The notes under the pieces: generated by a model
Told to the model about the DNA's origin: nothing
Databases searched by the model: none
What the model saw: only the letters and a program-made list of their open reading frames with translations
Translations under genes and position numbers: made by a program
Source of the DNA: Mycolicibacterium moriokaense
GTDB taxonomy: Bacteria; Actinomycetota; Actinomycetes; Mycobacteriales; Mycobacteriaceae
Direction: 5' to 3'
Assembly: GCF_003201655.1 (NCBI RefSeq)
Contig: NZ_QJJU01000005.1
Location: forward strand, 239,385-303,384
Length of the DNA stretch: 64,000 bases
In this document: positions 38,805 to 52,154 of the stretch, piece after piece
How positions within the stretch are numbered: position 1 is the first letter of the stretch
How the letters are laid out: every line of letters begins with the position of its first letter

Positions 38805-39497
38805 TCACCCAGGAGGGCGCAGCGCTGCGAATTCGTCGGTCACCCGGTATCGCGAATCGGTGAAGCCGTACAGCGCGGCAGGACGGCCGCCGCTGCGCCC
38901 TGAACGCGCGGTGGTGCCGGTACGGGTGATGACGTTGCGACGCTCGAGCACCCGCTGCAGGTTGGTGGCATCGACTTGATAGCCAAGCGTCGCGCTGTAG
39001 ATGTCACGCAGTGTGGATAGCGCAAATTCCTTTGGCGCCAGGGCGAATCCGATATTCGTGTAGGACATTTTTGCGGCGAGGCGAATGCGTGCGTGTTCCA
39101 CCATCGGGCCGTGATCGAAAGCCATCGGCGGAAGCTCGCTGACCGGATGCCAGCGGGTGTCCTGCGGCAGTTCGGGCGTCGCGGGGGAGGGAACGAGACC
39201 AAGGAACGTCGACGCGATCGTGCGCGCACCGGGAATCCGGTGTGGATCGGAAAACACAGCCAGCTGCTCCAGGTGAGCAAGTTCACGCAGATCCACCTTC
39301 TCGGCGAGCTGCCGCCGAACGGAGCTGGTCAGGTCCTCCTCATCACCGAGCCGGCCACCGGGCAGCGACCACTTTCCGCGCTCGGGTTCGAGTGCACGCT
39401 GCCATAACAGCACGTGAAGTGCTGGTTTCCGGGAGTCGACACCGCGAACCTGGAACACGACGGCGAGCACCTCGTGCGCGGTGCTAATATGTGACAT
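38805..39497 (-). CDS. nrtR: NrtR-type Nudix transcriptional regulator of NAD synthesis
   Basis: A 230-aa protein with an N-terminal Nudix domain (about 10-150) and a C-terminal winged helix ([20 protein letters not shown] to the end). The Nudix box reads [10 protein letters not shown] where active enzymes have REUxEExGU, so two of three catalytic glutamates are replaced. This supports a sensor (ADP-ribose or related) rather than a hydrolase. It diverges from nadABC with a perfect inverted repeat between. The start at 39497 is 7 nt after TATAAT, so it is leaderless; an upstream ATG at 39527 would run through the operator. Confidence 0.9.
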   Translation of the reverse strand: MSHISTAHEVLAVVFQVRGVDSRKPALHVLLWQRALEPERGKWSLPGGRLGDEEDLTSSVRRQLAEKVDLRELAHLEQLAVFSDPHRIPGARTIASTFLGLVPSPATPELPQDTRWHPVSELPPMAFDHGPMVEHARIRLAAKMSYTNIGFALAPKEFALSTLRDIYSATLGYQVDATNLQRVLERRNVITRTGTTARSGRSGGRPAALYGFTDSRYRVTDEFAALRPPG

Positions 39498-39520
39498 GTT
39501 TTCGATTATAAGTCGAAAAC
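39498..39520. promoter_or_regulatory. NrtR operator and nrtR -10 element
   Basis: A perfect inverted repeat with 8-bp arms GTTTTCGA (39498-39505) and TCGAAAAC (39513-39520) around a 7-nt centre. On the minus strand TATAAT (39510-39505) lies inside it and ends 7 nt before the nrtR ATG. Binding would block nrtR directly and nadA on the other side. The nadA ATG is 26 nt downstream of the repeat and has its own GAGGAGG. Confidence 0.8.
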
Positions 39521-39545
39521 CTCCCACGGGATTGAGGAGGCGGCC

Positions 39546-40585
<1,040 letters not shown>

Positions 40586-40589
<4 letters not shown>

Positions 40590-42133
40590 CTCGGGAGTTG
40601 CCGGGGTGCGGGGGCTCCGGCTATTGGCAGCAGCGCGCCGACGTCGTTGTCATCGGTACTGGCGTCGCGGGCCTGGTGTCTGCGTTGGCTGCGCATCGGC
40701 GCGGTCGAAAAGTATTGGTGCTGAGCAAGATCGGTGACACCGCGACGTTCTACGCGCAGGGCGGCATCGCGGTGGTGCTGCCGGAAACCGACGATTCGGT
40801 CGACGCGCACGTCGCCGACACCCTTGCCGCGGGTGCCGGATTGTGCGATCCGGACGCGGTCCGTTCGATCGTTGCCGACGGCTACCGCGCGGTCGCCGAA
40901 TTGGTCGACGACGGAGCGCGTTTCGACGAGGCGTCGCCGGGACGGTGGGCCCTTACTCGCGAAGGCGGGCACTCGCGACGCCGGATCATCCACGCCGGTG
41001 GCGACGCGACCGGTGCCGAGGTGCAGCGGGCGCTCGATCAAGCCGCGGCCCGGCTCGACATCCGGCGCCATCATGTTGCGCTGGAGGTGCTCCACGACGG
41101 TGCCGCGGTGACCGGCGTGCTGGTGCTCAACGAGGACGGTCTCGGCATCGTGCATGCACCGTCGGTGATCCTGGCGACGGGCGGGCTTGGCCACCTGTAT
41201 TCGGCCACCACGAACCCGGAGGGATCGACTGGTGACGGCGTCGCGTTGGCAATGTGGGCCGGACTGCCGGTCAGCGATCTCGAGTTCATCCAGTTCCATC
41301 CGACGATGCTGTTCGACGGGCAAGGCAGCGGTCGTCGCCCGCTGATCACCGAGGCCGTTCGCGGCGAGGGCGCGATACTGATTGATTCGCAAGGCAATTC
41401 GGTGACCGACGGTGTGCACCCCATGGGCGACCTCGCGCCCCGCGACGTGGTGGCGGCGGCCATCGACGCGCGCATGACCGCGACCGGCGATCCGTGCGTC
41501 TACCTCGACGCCCGCGGCATCGTCGGCTTCGAGCCGCGGTTCCCGACGGTGACAGCGGCGTGCCACGCTGCGGGCATTGACCCGACGCGCCAACCCATTC
41601 CGGTGGTACCCGGTGCGCACTACAGCTGCGGCGGAGTGGTCACCGACGTGTCCGGACGTACCGAACTCGCGGGGCTGTTCGCGGCCGGTGAGGTCGCGCG
41701 CACCGGCATGCACGGCGCGAACCGGCTGGCATCCAACAGCTTGCTCGAGGGCCTGGTCGTCGGTGGCAGGGCAGGCAAGCTGGCGGCCGCACATTCAACG
41801 GATTCCGGCCCGCGCCGTGCGACCGCGCCCGAGCCTGCGGCGCGGCGTGCACTGCCACGAGCCGACCTGCAGCGGGCGATGTCGCGTCACGCGTCGGTGG
41901 TTCGCGCCGGTGCCGGTCTGCAGCGACTTGCCGACGAGCTGGACGAGGCAACGACTCGCGGTTTGCGCTCGCGCGCCGATTTCGAGGACGTGGCATTGAC
42001 GACGACCGCGGTCGCAGTGGCGGCGGCAGCGCTGGCGCGCACCGAATCCCGCGGCTGCCATCACCGGTCCGACTTTCCCGAAACCGATCCGGCACTGGCA
42101 CGCAGCCTCGTGCCCGCGGTGGCGTGCTGCTGA
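40586..42133 (+). CDS. nadB: L-aspartate oxidase
   Basis: FAD enzyme oxidising aspartate to iminoaspartate for NadA; 515 aa. The FAD dinucleotide motif is [17 protein letters not shown] from residue 20. [37 protein letters not shown] and [20 protein letters not shown] are diagnostic. The ATG overlaps the nadA stop (ATGA), which rejects the longer upstream frame. The C-terminal helical domain is Ala/Arg-rich but complete. Its stop overlaps the nadC start (TGATG). Confidence 0.95.
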
Positions 42134-42990
42134 TGGAACTCACGGTCGACGAGCTGACGGAGGTTCGCAGCGTGATCGCGCGTGCGCTGGAAGAGGACCT
42201 GCGCTACGGGCCCGACGTCACCACGTTGGCGACGGTGCCGGCTGATGCGACGACCACGGCGTCGATGGTCAGCAGGGAGCCAGGGGTAATCGCCGGTGTG
42301 GACGTCGCGCTGCTAGTGCTCGACGAGGTGCTCGGCGCTGACGGCTACCAAATCAAGCACCGCGTGGACGACGGCGCGCTGCTGGAGGCGGGAGCGGCGG
42401 CGCTCGTCGTGGAAGCGCCGACACAAGGTCTGCTGACCGCCGAGCGCACGATGTTGAACCTGGTGTGTCACCTCTCGGGCATTGCGACGACGACGGCGGC
42501 GTGGGTCGACGCGGTCAGCGGCACCAAGGCCAAGATCCGAGATACCCGCAAGACGCTGCCCGGCCTGCGAGCGCTTCAGAAGTACGCGGTGCGCGTCGGC
42601 GGGGGAGTCAACCATCGCATGGGCCTCGGTGACGCGGCGCTGATCAAGGACAACCATGTGGCAGCCGCGGGTTCGGTGGTGGCCGCACTGCGGGCCGTCC
42701 GCGCCGCGGCGCCAGACTTGCCGTGTGAGGTGGAGGTCGACTCGCTCGAGCAGCTCGCCGAGGTATTGGCCGAAGACGTCGAGCTGATCCTGCTCGACAA
42801 TTTTCCGGTGTGGCAGACGCAGATCGCGGCTCAGCGCCGTGACGCCCGCGCGCCGCACACCAAACTCGAGTCGTCGGGCGGACTGTCCCTCGATACCGCG
42901 GCCGAATACGCAGGCACGGGCGTGGATTATCTCTCGGTTGGCGCGCTCACCCACTCGGTGCGCGTGCTGGATATTGGCCTGGACGTCTAG
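42133..42990 (+). CDS. nadC: Nicotinate-nucleotide pyrophosphorylase (quinolinate phosphoribosyltransferase)
   Basis: Converts quinolinate and PRPP to nicotinate mononucleotide; 285 aa. Blocks RALEEDLRYGPDVTT, TAERTMLNLVCHLSGIAT, KIRDTRKTLPGLRALQKYAV and LIKDNHVAAAGSV carry the substrate-binding Arg, His and Lys residues. The ATG shares a base with the nadB stop. Last gene of nadABC; the next gene has its own promoter 70 nt on. Confidence 0.96.
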   Translation: MELTVDELTEVRSVIARALEEDLRYGPDVTTLATVPADATTTASMVSREPGVIAGVDVALLVLDEVLGADGYQIKHRVDDGALLEAGAAALVVEAPTQGLLTAERTMLNLVCHLSGIATTTAAWVDAVSGTKAKIRDTRKTLPGLRALQKYAVRVGGGVNHRMGLGDAALIKDNHVAAAGSVVAALRAVRAAAPDLPCEVEVDSLEQLAEVLAEDVELILLDNFPVWQTQIAAQRRDARAPHTKLESSGGLSLDTAAEYAGTGVDYLSVGALTHSVRVLDIGLDV

Positions 42991-43060
42991 CCGACGGTCG
43001 GTGACTCGCGGGCGTGGCAAGGGGCCTGAATGCTCAGTTCGCCGCGCTACTATCTGCCTC

Positions 43061-43588
43061 ATGTCGCACCAATCGTCGGATGAGTCCGATGCCGAGTTCC
43101 AGGAAAACGGCGGGTCGCGCTGGGGGAGGATATTGCTCCCCATCACCCTTGTGGTGGCCATCGCCGCGGCCGGACTGTCCGGGTGGCTGCTGATTCGACA
43201 GAACGAGACCGCGAAGTCACCGACCTTCTCGGACGCGCAACGTGCTGACGCCAAAAAGAAGATCTGTGCCGCGACGGACACCGTCCGTAAGGGCGTGTCG
43301 CTCAACACCAACCTGCAACCGGCAGGCGGTCCGGAGGACATCACCGGCACCCTCGCGGTTGCGGCCAACGCTCGCCTGTCGCTCTACGACGGCGGCCAGT
43401 ATTTACTCGCACGGGTGGATCCTGCGACTCCACAGGACCTCGCCGACGCCGTGAAGAAGTTCGGCAACCTTTTGATGGACATTGGCGCGGCCGCCACTGC
43501 GGGACAGCAGAATACCGAGCCCGAACAGACAGCGCGCTTGAAAGATGCGGATGCTACCAACGCGACCATCACTGGAATGTGCAAATAA
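43061..43588 (+). CDS. Membrane-anchored conserved hypothetical protein
   Basis: A 175-aa protein with a charged N-terminal tail, one helix at about residues 24-47 (RILLPITLVVAIAAAGLSGW) and an extracytoplasmic domain of about 125 residues. The domain holds two cysteines (KKKICAATDTV and the penultimate residue in TGMCK) that could form a disulphide. It resembles mycobacterial Mce-associated or small anchored proteins in layout, but no family signature is certain. TACTAT (43048-43053) ends 7 nt before the ATG, so it is leaderless and independent of nadABC. Confidence 0.78.
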   Translation: MSHQSSDESDAEFQENGGSRWGRILLPITLVVAIAAAGLSGWLLIRQNETAKSPTFSDAQRADAKKKICAATDTVRKGVSLNTNLQPAGGPEDITGTLAVAANARLSLYDGGQYLLARVDPATPQDLADAVKKFGNLLMDIGAAATAGQQNTEPEQTARLKDADATNATITGMCK

Positions 43589-43680
43589 CCACAGATTCGC
43601 TTAGCAACGCTTGTTAGGGATCTTGCGCGCATATTGACGGGGCGCGGACAGGATAGTTACGCAAACGTCGGGAACAGGCA

Positions 43681-44244
43681 TCAGCTGAGCAGCGTGCGCG
43701 CCGCGGCCTTGGCGGCGTTCAGCGCATCGGCATTCCCCGAGACGCGGGACAAGATGAGCGCGCCCTCGATGAGCGCGATGATCGCCAACCCCGTCTGCTC
43801 GGCGTCTTGCGCCGCCCAGCCGTCGGCACGGAGCCGGTCGGCCATCGCAGCACACCATCCCCTGAACGCCCGCGCCGATGCGTCGCGCACCAGTGCGCTG
43901 GCATTCACCGATTCGGTGGCGATCGGTTCGACGGGGCAGCCGTCGCGCTGATCAGTTGACAGTCCAGACGCCATCAGTTCGATCCAGCCGTCAACAATGT
44001 CGGCTACTGGCAAGCCGCTGTCGAGGAACCGGCGCAGCTGTTTCTCAATGCCTGCGCCGGCGCTGTCCACCACCGCGGCGGCCAGCTCCTGCTTGCCGTC
44101 GGGGAAGTGGTGATACAGCGAACCGGCCTTGACCTCGGCGGTCTCCAGAATCTGGTTGACCCCCGTCGCCGCATAGCCCTGCCTGCGGAACAACACCGCC
44201 GCGGTGTCCACCAGTGCGGTCCGGCTTCGATCAGGGCGGGGCAT
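43681..44244 (-). CDS. TetR family regulator, divergent from an alcohol dehydrogenase
   Basis: A 187-aa TetR regulator. The HTH spans residues 7-50 (SRTALVDTAAVLFRRQGYAA, then VNQILETAEVKAGSLYHHF). The C-terminal part (RDGCPVEPIATESV and following helices) resembles the TetR_C group that regulates redox or detoxification genes. TAAAGT (44256-44251) is 6 nt before the ATG, so it is leaderless. An inverted repeat directly upstream is a probable self-operator. 43589-43680 downstream shows no feature. Confidence 0.9.
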   Translation of the reverse strand: MPRPDRSRTALVDTAAVLFRRQGYAATGVNQILETAEVKAGSLYHHFPDGKQELAAAVVDSAGAGIEKQLRRFLDSGLPVADIVDGWIELMASGLSTDQRDGCPVEPIATESVNASALVRDASARAFRGWCAAMADRLRADGWAAQDAEQTGLAIIALIEGALILSRVSGNADALNAAKAAARTLLS

Positions 44245-44257
44245 GCCTTGACTTTAC

Positions 44258-44273
44258 TTGAAAGGTCATTCAA
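44258..44273. promoter_or_regulatory. Candidate operator between the TetR gene and the alcohol dehydrogenase
   Basis: TTGAAAGGTCATTCAA has TTGAA/TTCAA arms separated by 6 nt. It sits 1 nt upstream of the TetR gene's -10 element and 34 nt upstream of the dehydrogenase ATG. Divergent TetR genes usually bind such sites to control themselves and their neighbour. The assignment rests on position and symmetry only. Confidence 0.6.
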
Positions 44274-44307
44274 CAATACTAGAACGATTACTAAAGAAAG
44301 GTCCGTC

Positions 44308-45348
44308 ATGCAGCAACTGATGTTCGAGGCGGCAGGCGAATATGCCTGGCGAGACGCGCCTGACCCCGAAATCGAGGCACCTGAGCAGGCCATCGTCCGG
44401 CCCATTGCGGTGGCGTGTTGCGACCTCGACGTCGCCGTCGCCGAGGGACAGTTGCCGATGCCACCCGGGCATGCAGTTGGGCACGAAGGAGTTGCCGAGG
44501 TCGTGGCGGTCGGCGACGCCGTCCGCGAGGTGAATGTCGGCGATCGGGTGATCGTCCCCTTCCAGATCAGCTGTGGCAGCTGCCCGGCGTGTCGCCGAGG
44601 TGTCACCGGATCGTGCGCGTCGTTGCCGTTGATGGCGATGTACGGCATGGCGCCCATTGCCGGGCTCGACGGCGGCGGCTTCATGGCGGACCTGGTCCTT
44701 GTGCCATTCGCAGACGCGATGCTGGTGCCTGTCGGGGACACCGTCGACGCGGTCGCCATCGCGTCGATATCCGACAACATCCCCGACGGCTGGCGCACGG
44801 TCGCCCCCTACCGTGCGGAGTTGGCCGCCCTCGACCCAGCGGACCGCCGTGTTTTGGTGGCAGGCCGCCGCTCGATCGGGCTGTACGCCGCAGCGTTTGC
44901 ATCGGCATACGGCGCGCAGGTCGACTATGTCGACACCGACCCGCAGCGATTGGCTATGGCCGAAAAGCTCGGTGCCACAGTGCATGACAAGTCAAAGCCC
45001 GATAAGTCCTTTGACCCGTATCCGATCACGGTGCACACCACGGCCGACCCGGCGGTGTTGGCTGCGACGATTCGTGCCACATGGCCGGACGGGGTCTGCA
45101 CGGACACCGGCCTCTACCTGGGCGGTGTCGAGATGCCGCTGTTGGCGATGTACACCCGCGGTTTGCGGTTCGTGACGGCGCGGGTGAACGCACGGGCGGC
45201 GATCCCCGAGGTTCTCGAACTGATCACTACGCATTGCGATCTCGCGCCCGCGGTGGACCGGGTCGTTGCCTGGGAGGATGCCCCGCAGGCGTGGCCGGCG
45301 ATGACGGGCAAGACCGTCTTCACTCGCCCCGTAGCCGCTAGACGGTAG
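44308..45348 (+). CDS. Zinc-type alcohol dehydrogenase (MDR superfamily)
   Basis: A 346-aa oxidoreductase. Catalytic-zinc residues are C38 (ACCDLD) and H59-E60 (GHE); structural-zinc cysteines are C89, C92, C95 and C103. The cofactor loop reads LVAGRRSIGLYAAAF, without the full GxGxxG pattern, so cofactor preference is unclear. It is shorter than adh at 240 and only distantly similar. AAAGAAAGG lies about 6 nt before the ATG. Probably controlled by the divergent TetR gene. The 3' end overlaps the LysE gene by 11 nt. Confidence 0.88.
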   Translation: MQQLMFEAAGEYAWRDAPDPEIEAPEQAIVRPIAVACCDLDVAVAEGQLPMPPGHAVGHEGVAEVVAVGDAVREVNVGDRVIVPFQISCGSCPACRRGVTGSCASLPLMAMYGMAPIAGLDGGGFMADLVLVPFADAMLVPVGDTVDAVAIASISDNIPDGWRTVAPYRAELAALDPADRRVLVAGRRSIGLYAAAFASAYGAQVDYVDTDPQRLAMAEKLGATVHDKSKPDKSFDPYPITVHTTADPAVLAATIRATWPDGVCTDTGLYLGGVEMPLLAMYTRGLRFVTARVNARAAIPEVLELITTHCDLAPAVDRVVAWEDAPQAWPAMTGKTVFTRPVAARR

Positions 45349-45976
45349 CGGCGCCTCGTCGCACCAGTGACAGCACGACGGCTGCCGTTGCGAAAAGCGC
45401 GGAGAACACTCGGTTGAGAAGTGTCTGCTTGCGCGGCGTGTGCAGCCACTTCACCAGCCGTACCGACAGGCCCGTGTAGAGGCCCATGACGACGAGATCG
45501 ACGGCGACCATCGTCACGCCCACTGCCAGGTATTGCGGCATCAACGGCTGCGTCGGTACGACGAATTGCGGCAGCACCGCGATGAAGAAGACCAGGCCCT
45601 TGGGATTGGTCGCGTTGACGAGGAATCCGCGCACCAGCAGCGCCACCCGGCCGCCGTCCATCGCCTTGCCGATCTGGTCACGCAGGTCGACCGTCGCGCT
45701 GCGCCATTGCCGCACGGCGAGATAGACCAGGTATGCGACGCCGATCCACTTGATGATGGTGAACGCAAGGATCGAGTTCGCGACGAGCGCACCCAGCCCG
45801 ATCGCGACCAATGCGAGCTGCAGCATCAGGCCCACTTCGAGGCCGAGTATGCTCCAGTAGCCGCGCCGCACGCCATGTGTCAGGCCCGTCGCCATCGATT
45901 GGATGGCGCCTGCTCCCGGTGACACGCTGATCGCGATCGCCGCACCGAAGAACGTCAGCCAGACTTCCCACGCCAC
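45338..45976 (-). CDS. LysE/RhtB family amino-acid exporter
   Basis: A 212-aa membrane protein with six helices. The family signature is at the N-terminus: FFGAAIAISVSPGAGAIQSM, then GLTHGVRRGYWSILGLEVGL. The conserved FLVNATNPKGLVFFIAVLPQF is in the middle. Members export lysine, homoserine or other amino acids; the substrate is unknown. GTG start. It converges with the alcohol dehydrogenase and lies downstream of the tandem Ddn-like genes on the same strand (21-nt gap). Confidence 0.9.
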   Translation of the reverse strand: MAWEVWLTFFGAAIAISVSPGAGAIQSMATGLTHGVRRGYWSILGLEVGLMLQLALVAIGLGALVANSILAFTIIKWIGVAYLVYLAVRQWRSATVDLRDQIGKAMDGGRVALLVRGFLVNATNPKGLVFFIAVLPQFVVPTQPLMPQYLAVGVTMVAVDLVVMGLYTGLSVRLVKWLHTPRKQTLLNRVFSALFATAAVVLSLVRRGAATV

Positions 45977-45997
45977 GGGGTCAGTCTGTCAGCGGGG

Positions 45998-46417
45998 TCA
46001 AGCGATATCGGCGACGAAGATGGCCATCCGGCTGGCCTGCACCCGCGCCATGAACGGCAACCCGTCGGCACCGCTGCCCGCAGGAAGGATCCGCGGGTTG
46101 ACGAGGTGCACGTCTTTCCGGATGAAGCGCAGATCGGCCTCGCCCGCTGCCACCACGTTCTTCACCCAGTCGGTCTTGCCGTGGCCCAGCGCGATCGCGA
46201 TGGTGTTGCCCTTGCGGAACGCCGTGACGACGGTTTTGTACGGCTTACCCGACTTGCGACCGCGATGCGTGATGGTCGACATTCCCGGCAGGAACTTCGC
46301 CACCGGCTTGATCAGCGGGTTGACGTACTTGACCTGGAAGTTCTCCACTGCAACCGGGTAAACCATCGGTACACCTGGCGCGTTGTTTGGGTGCTCTTTG
46401 CGAGATCCGGCGGACAT
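45998..46417 (-). CDS. Ddn-like deazaflavin oxidoreductase, tandem copy 1
   Basis: A 139-aa split-barrel protein of the FDOR-A/Ddn group: ITHRGRKSGKPYKTVVTAFR, then IAIALGHGKTDWVKNVVAAG. The usual VVASxGG block is replaced by IALGHG. It is about 60% identical to the next gene by eye, from MSAGSRKEHPNNAPGVPMVY to MAIFVADIA. The start at 46417 is chosen because TAGATT (46430-46425) is 7 nt upstream; an ATG 6 nt earlier is in frame. Its position between nad and his genes matches Rv1598c. Confidence 0.87.
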   Translation of the reverse strand: MSAGSRKEHPNNAPGVPMVYPVAVENFQVKYVNPLIKPVAKFLPGMSTITHRGRKSGKPYKTVVTAFRKGNTIAIALGHGKTDWVKNVVAAGEADLRFIRKDVHLVNPRILPAGSGADGLPFMARVQASRMAIFVADIA

Positions 46418-46441
46418 AGCCATGAATCTAGCCGTTCGAGG

Positions 46442-46861
46442 TCAGGCGATGTCGGCGACGAAGACCCCCATGGTCTTGGCGCCTCGTCGTACGAACCGTG
46501 GCAGCGAAGGGTCATCAGTACCCGCGGGCAACACCCGTGGGTTGACGATGTGGACATCCTTGCGGAACAGGTGCACGTCGGCCTCGCCGGCAGCCAGCAC
46601 GTTCTTCACCCAGTTCGTCTTGCCGTGAGCCAACGCAATCGCCAGCACGTTGCCCTTGCGGAATGCGTTGACGACCGTCTCGTACTCGGTGCCTGACGTG
46701 CGGCCGCGGTGTTTGACGACCGCGAACGTCGGTAGATAGCGCGCGAAAGGTCTCATCAGAGGGTTGAAGTATTTGATCTGAAGGCGCTCGACCAGGGGCG
46801 GGAACACCATCGGTACACCGGGCGCGTTATTGGGGTGCTCTTTTCGAGATCCAGCGGCCAT
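46442..46861 (-). CDS. Ddn-like deazaflavin oxidoreductase, tandem copy 2
   Basis: A 139-aa paralogue of the gene at 45998, same length and direction, with 24 nt between start of one and stop of the other. Shared blocks are GSRKEHPNNAPGVPMV, RGRTSGTEYETVVNAFRKGN and HIVNPRVLPAG. It also has TAGATT (46874-46869) 7 nt before the ATG and the same surrounding sequence, so the promoter was duplicated with the gene. It diverges from hisD (70 bp between starts). The substrate preference probably differs between copies but cannot be read. Confidence 0.87.
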   Translation of the reverse strand: MAAGSRKEHPNNAPGVPMVFPPLVERLQIKYFNPLMRPFARYLPTFAVVKHRGRTSGTEYETVVNAFRKGNVLAIALAHGKTNWVKNVLAAGEADVHLFRKDVHIVNPRVLPAGTDDPSLPRFVRRGAKTMGVFVADIA

Positions 46862-46931
46862 GGCCATGAATCTAGCCGTTGCGCCGTAATCAATTTTTGT
46901 TCGGTGGCTGCGATCAGGGACAATCGACTCG

Positions 46932-49970
<3,039 letters not shown>

Positions 49971-49974
<4 letters not shown>

Positions 49975-50591
49975 CAGCGAAAGTCGTCGTCCTCGACTAC
50001 GGCTCCGGCAATCTACGTTCGGCGCAACGGGCACTTGAGCGGGTTGGCGCCGACGTCGAGGTGACCGCCGACGCAGACGCGGCCATGACCGCTGACGGAC
50101 TCGTGGTGCCAGGCGTCGGTGCATTCGAGGCGTGCATGACTGGGTTGCGAAAGATCAACGGGGACAGGATTATCGCCGATCGAGTTGCGGCGGGACGACC
50201 GGTCCTCGGTGTGTGCGTCGGCATGCAGATCCTGTTCACCCGTGGTGTGGAGTTCGGCCAGCAGACCACCGGGTGCGGGCAGTGGCCCGGCGCCGTCGTC
50301 CGGCTGGATGCCCCTGTGATTCCGCACATGGGCTGGAACGTCGTCGATGCAGCCGCAGGCACCACGCTGTTCAAGGGTATCGACGCAGACACCCGGTTCT
50401 ACTTCGTGCACTCGTATGCCGCCCAGCAGTGGGAGGGCAATCCGGACGCGCTGCTGACGTGGGCCACCCACCACGTGCCGTTCCTTGCCGCGGTCGAGGA
50501 CGGACCTCTGTCCGCCACCCAGTTCCACCCGGAGAAGAGCGGCGACGCCGGTGCCGCGTTGCTGGCTAACTGGATCGGGGCGCTAGGTTGA
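49971..50591 (+). CDS. hisH: Imidazole glycerol phosphate synthase, glutaminase subunit
   Basis: Supplies ammonia from glutamine to HisF; 206 aa, class I amidotransferase. The triad is C82 ([10 protein letters not shown]), H186 and E188 (QFHPEKSG). The N-terminus [18 protein letters not shown] is typical. GTG start overlaps the hisB stop. Its partner hisF is two genes on, separated by hisA and impA. Confidence 0.97.
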
Positions 50592-50596
50592 CCGCC

Positions 50597-51331
50597 GTGA
50601 AATTGATACTTCTCCCTGCGGTAGACGTGGTCGACGGCCGTGCGGTGCGCCTCGTGCAGGGGCAGGCGGGCAGCGAAACCGAATACGGCACCGCGCTCGA
50701 CGCAGCGATGACCTGGCAGCGTGACGGCGCCGAGTGGATCCACCTCGTAGACCTGGACGCCGCATTCGGTCGGGGCTCCAACCGCGAACTCCTCGCCGAG
50801 GTGGTCGGCAAGCTCGACGTCGCGGTCGAGCTGTCCGGCGGCATCCGCGATGACGATTCGCTTGCGGCCGCTCTCGCGACCGGCTGCGCCCGCGTCAACC
50901 TCGGCACCGCGGCGCTCGAGAACCCGCAGTGGTGCGCCAAGGTCGTCGCCGAGCACGGCGATCAGGTGGCCGTCGGGCTGGATGTGAAGATCGTCGACGG
51001 CGAGCACCGCCTCCGAGGCCGCGGCTGGGAGACCGACGGCGGCGACCTTTGGGACGTGCTGGAACGCCTTGACCGCGAAGGATGTTCGCGTTTCGTCGTC
51101 ACCGACGTCACCAAGGACGGAACGCTGAACGGTCCCAACCTCGAGCTGCTCACCAAGGTCACCGAGCAAACCGACGCTCCTGTGATCGCGTCGGGCGGAG
51201 TCTCAAGCGTCGACGACCTTCGCGCCATCGCCACACTGGTCGAACGCGGCGTCGAAGGTGCCATCGTCGGAAAGGCGTTGTACGCCGGCCGATTCACGTT
51301 GCCGCAGGCGCTTGCCGCGGTGGCGCAGTAG
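50597..51331 (+). CDS. priA: Phosphoribosyl isomerase A (bifunctional HisA/TrpF)
   Basis: A beta/alpha-barrel isomerase of 244 aa for ProFAR in histidine synthesis. In actinobacteria the same enzyme (PriA) also isomerises phosphoribosyl anthranilate, and no trpF lies in the trp cluster here. Catalytic Asp D10 is in [10 protein letters not shown], the second is in [33 protein letters not shown] is close to the PriA sequence I remember from M. tuberculosis. The GTG at 50597 gives VKLILLPAV; a TTG at 50588 overlapping the hisH stop is possible. Confidence 0.94.
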   Translation: MKLILLPAVDVVDGRAVRLVQGQAGSETEYGTALDAAMTWQRDGAEWIHLVDLDAAFGRGSNRELLAEVVGKLDVAVELSGGIRDDDSLAAALATGCARVNLGTAALENPQWCAKVVAEHGDQVAVGLDVKIVDGEHRLRGRGWETDGGDLWDVLERLDREGCSRFVVTDVTKDGTLNGPNLELLTKVTEQTDAPVIASGGVSSVDDLRAIATLVERGVEGAIVGKALYAGRFTLPQALAAVAQ

Positions 51332-51338
51332 GACCTCG

Positions 51339-52154
51339 ATGGCGCTGGACGAGTCCGACCTCGAGGCCCTTGTCGCACGGGCCGCCGCAATCCTGGATGC
51401 CGCTGCCAAGCCCTTCGTCGCAGGACACCGCGCCGACTCGGCGGTTCAGAAGAAGGGCAACGACTTCGCCACCGAGGTCGACCTGGCCATCGAACGGCAG
51501 GTGGTCGAGGCGCTCAACGCCGAAACCGGAATCGAGGTGCACGGCGAGGAATTCGGCGGCGCTGATGTCGATTCGCCGCTGGTGTGGGTGCTCGATCCGA
51601 TCGACGGCACGTTCAACTACGCCGCGGGTTCACCGATGGCGGCGATCCTGCTTGGTCTGGTGCGCGACGGTGAGCCGGTGGCGGGCCTGACCTGGGTGCC
51701 GTTCACCGGGGAGCGGTTCACCGGGATAGTCGGGCAAACCTTGCGCAGCAACGGCGTCGAGCAACCTCAGTTGGCACCGGGAAAGTTGGCCGAGTCGATC
51801 GTCGGGGTCAGCACATTCAACGTCGACTCCCGCGGCACGGTACCGGGTCGCTACCGGCTGGCGGTGATCGAAAACCTGAGCCGGAAGTGCTCGCGGATGC
51901 GAATGCACGGCGCCACTGGCATCGACCTGGCGTACACCGCCTCCGGAATACTCGGCGGGGCAATGAGTTTCGGGGCGCATGTGTGGGATCATGCGGCAGG
52001 CGTTGCTCTGGTGCGGGCCGCTGGAGGCATCGTGACGAACTTGGACGGCAGTGCGTGGACCACCAAGTCGCGCTCGGCGCTGGTCGCTGCGCCCGGCGTG
52101 CACGACGAGCTCCTGGAGCTGCTGAACGCCGTCGGTGATCCGGGAGACTACTGA
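51339..52154 (+). CDS. impA: Inositol monophosphatase family phosphatase
   Basis: A 271-aa magnesium phosphatase of the IMPase fold. Metal motifs are [22 protein letters not shown] and the late [15 protein letters not shown]. It sits inside the his operon, 7 nt after priA and overlapping hisF by one base, as in M. tuberculosis (impA). HisB here lacks a phosphatase domain, and some IMPase-family proteins are histidinol-phosphatases, so that role is possible. Inositol phosphate hydrolysis for mycothiol or phosphatidylinositol is the alternative. The sequence does not decide. Confidence 0.92.
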   Translation: MALDESDLEALVARAAAILDAAAKPFVAGHRADSAVQKKGNDFATEVDLAIERQVVEALNAETGIEVHGEEFGGADVDSPLVWVLDPIDGTFNYAAGSPMAAILLGLVRDGEPVAGLTWVPFTGERFTGIVGQTLRSNGVEQPQLAPGKLAESIVGVSTFNVDSRGTVPGRYRLAVIENLSRKCSRMRMHGATGIDLAYTASGILGGAMSFGAHVWDHAAGVALVRAAGGIVTNLDGSAWTTKSRSALVAAPGVHDELLELLNAVGDPGDY

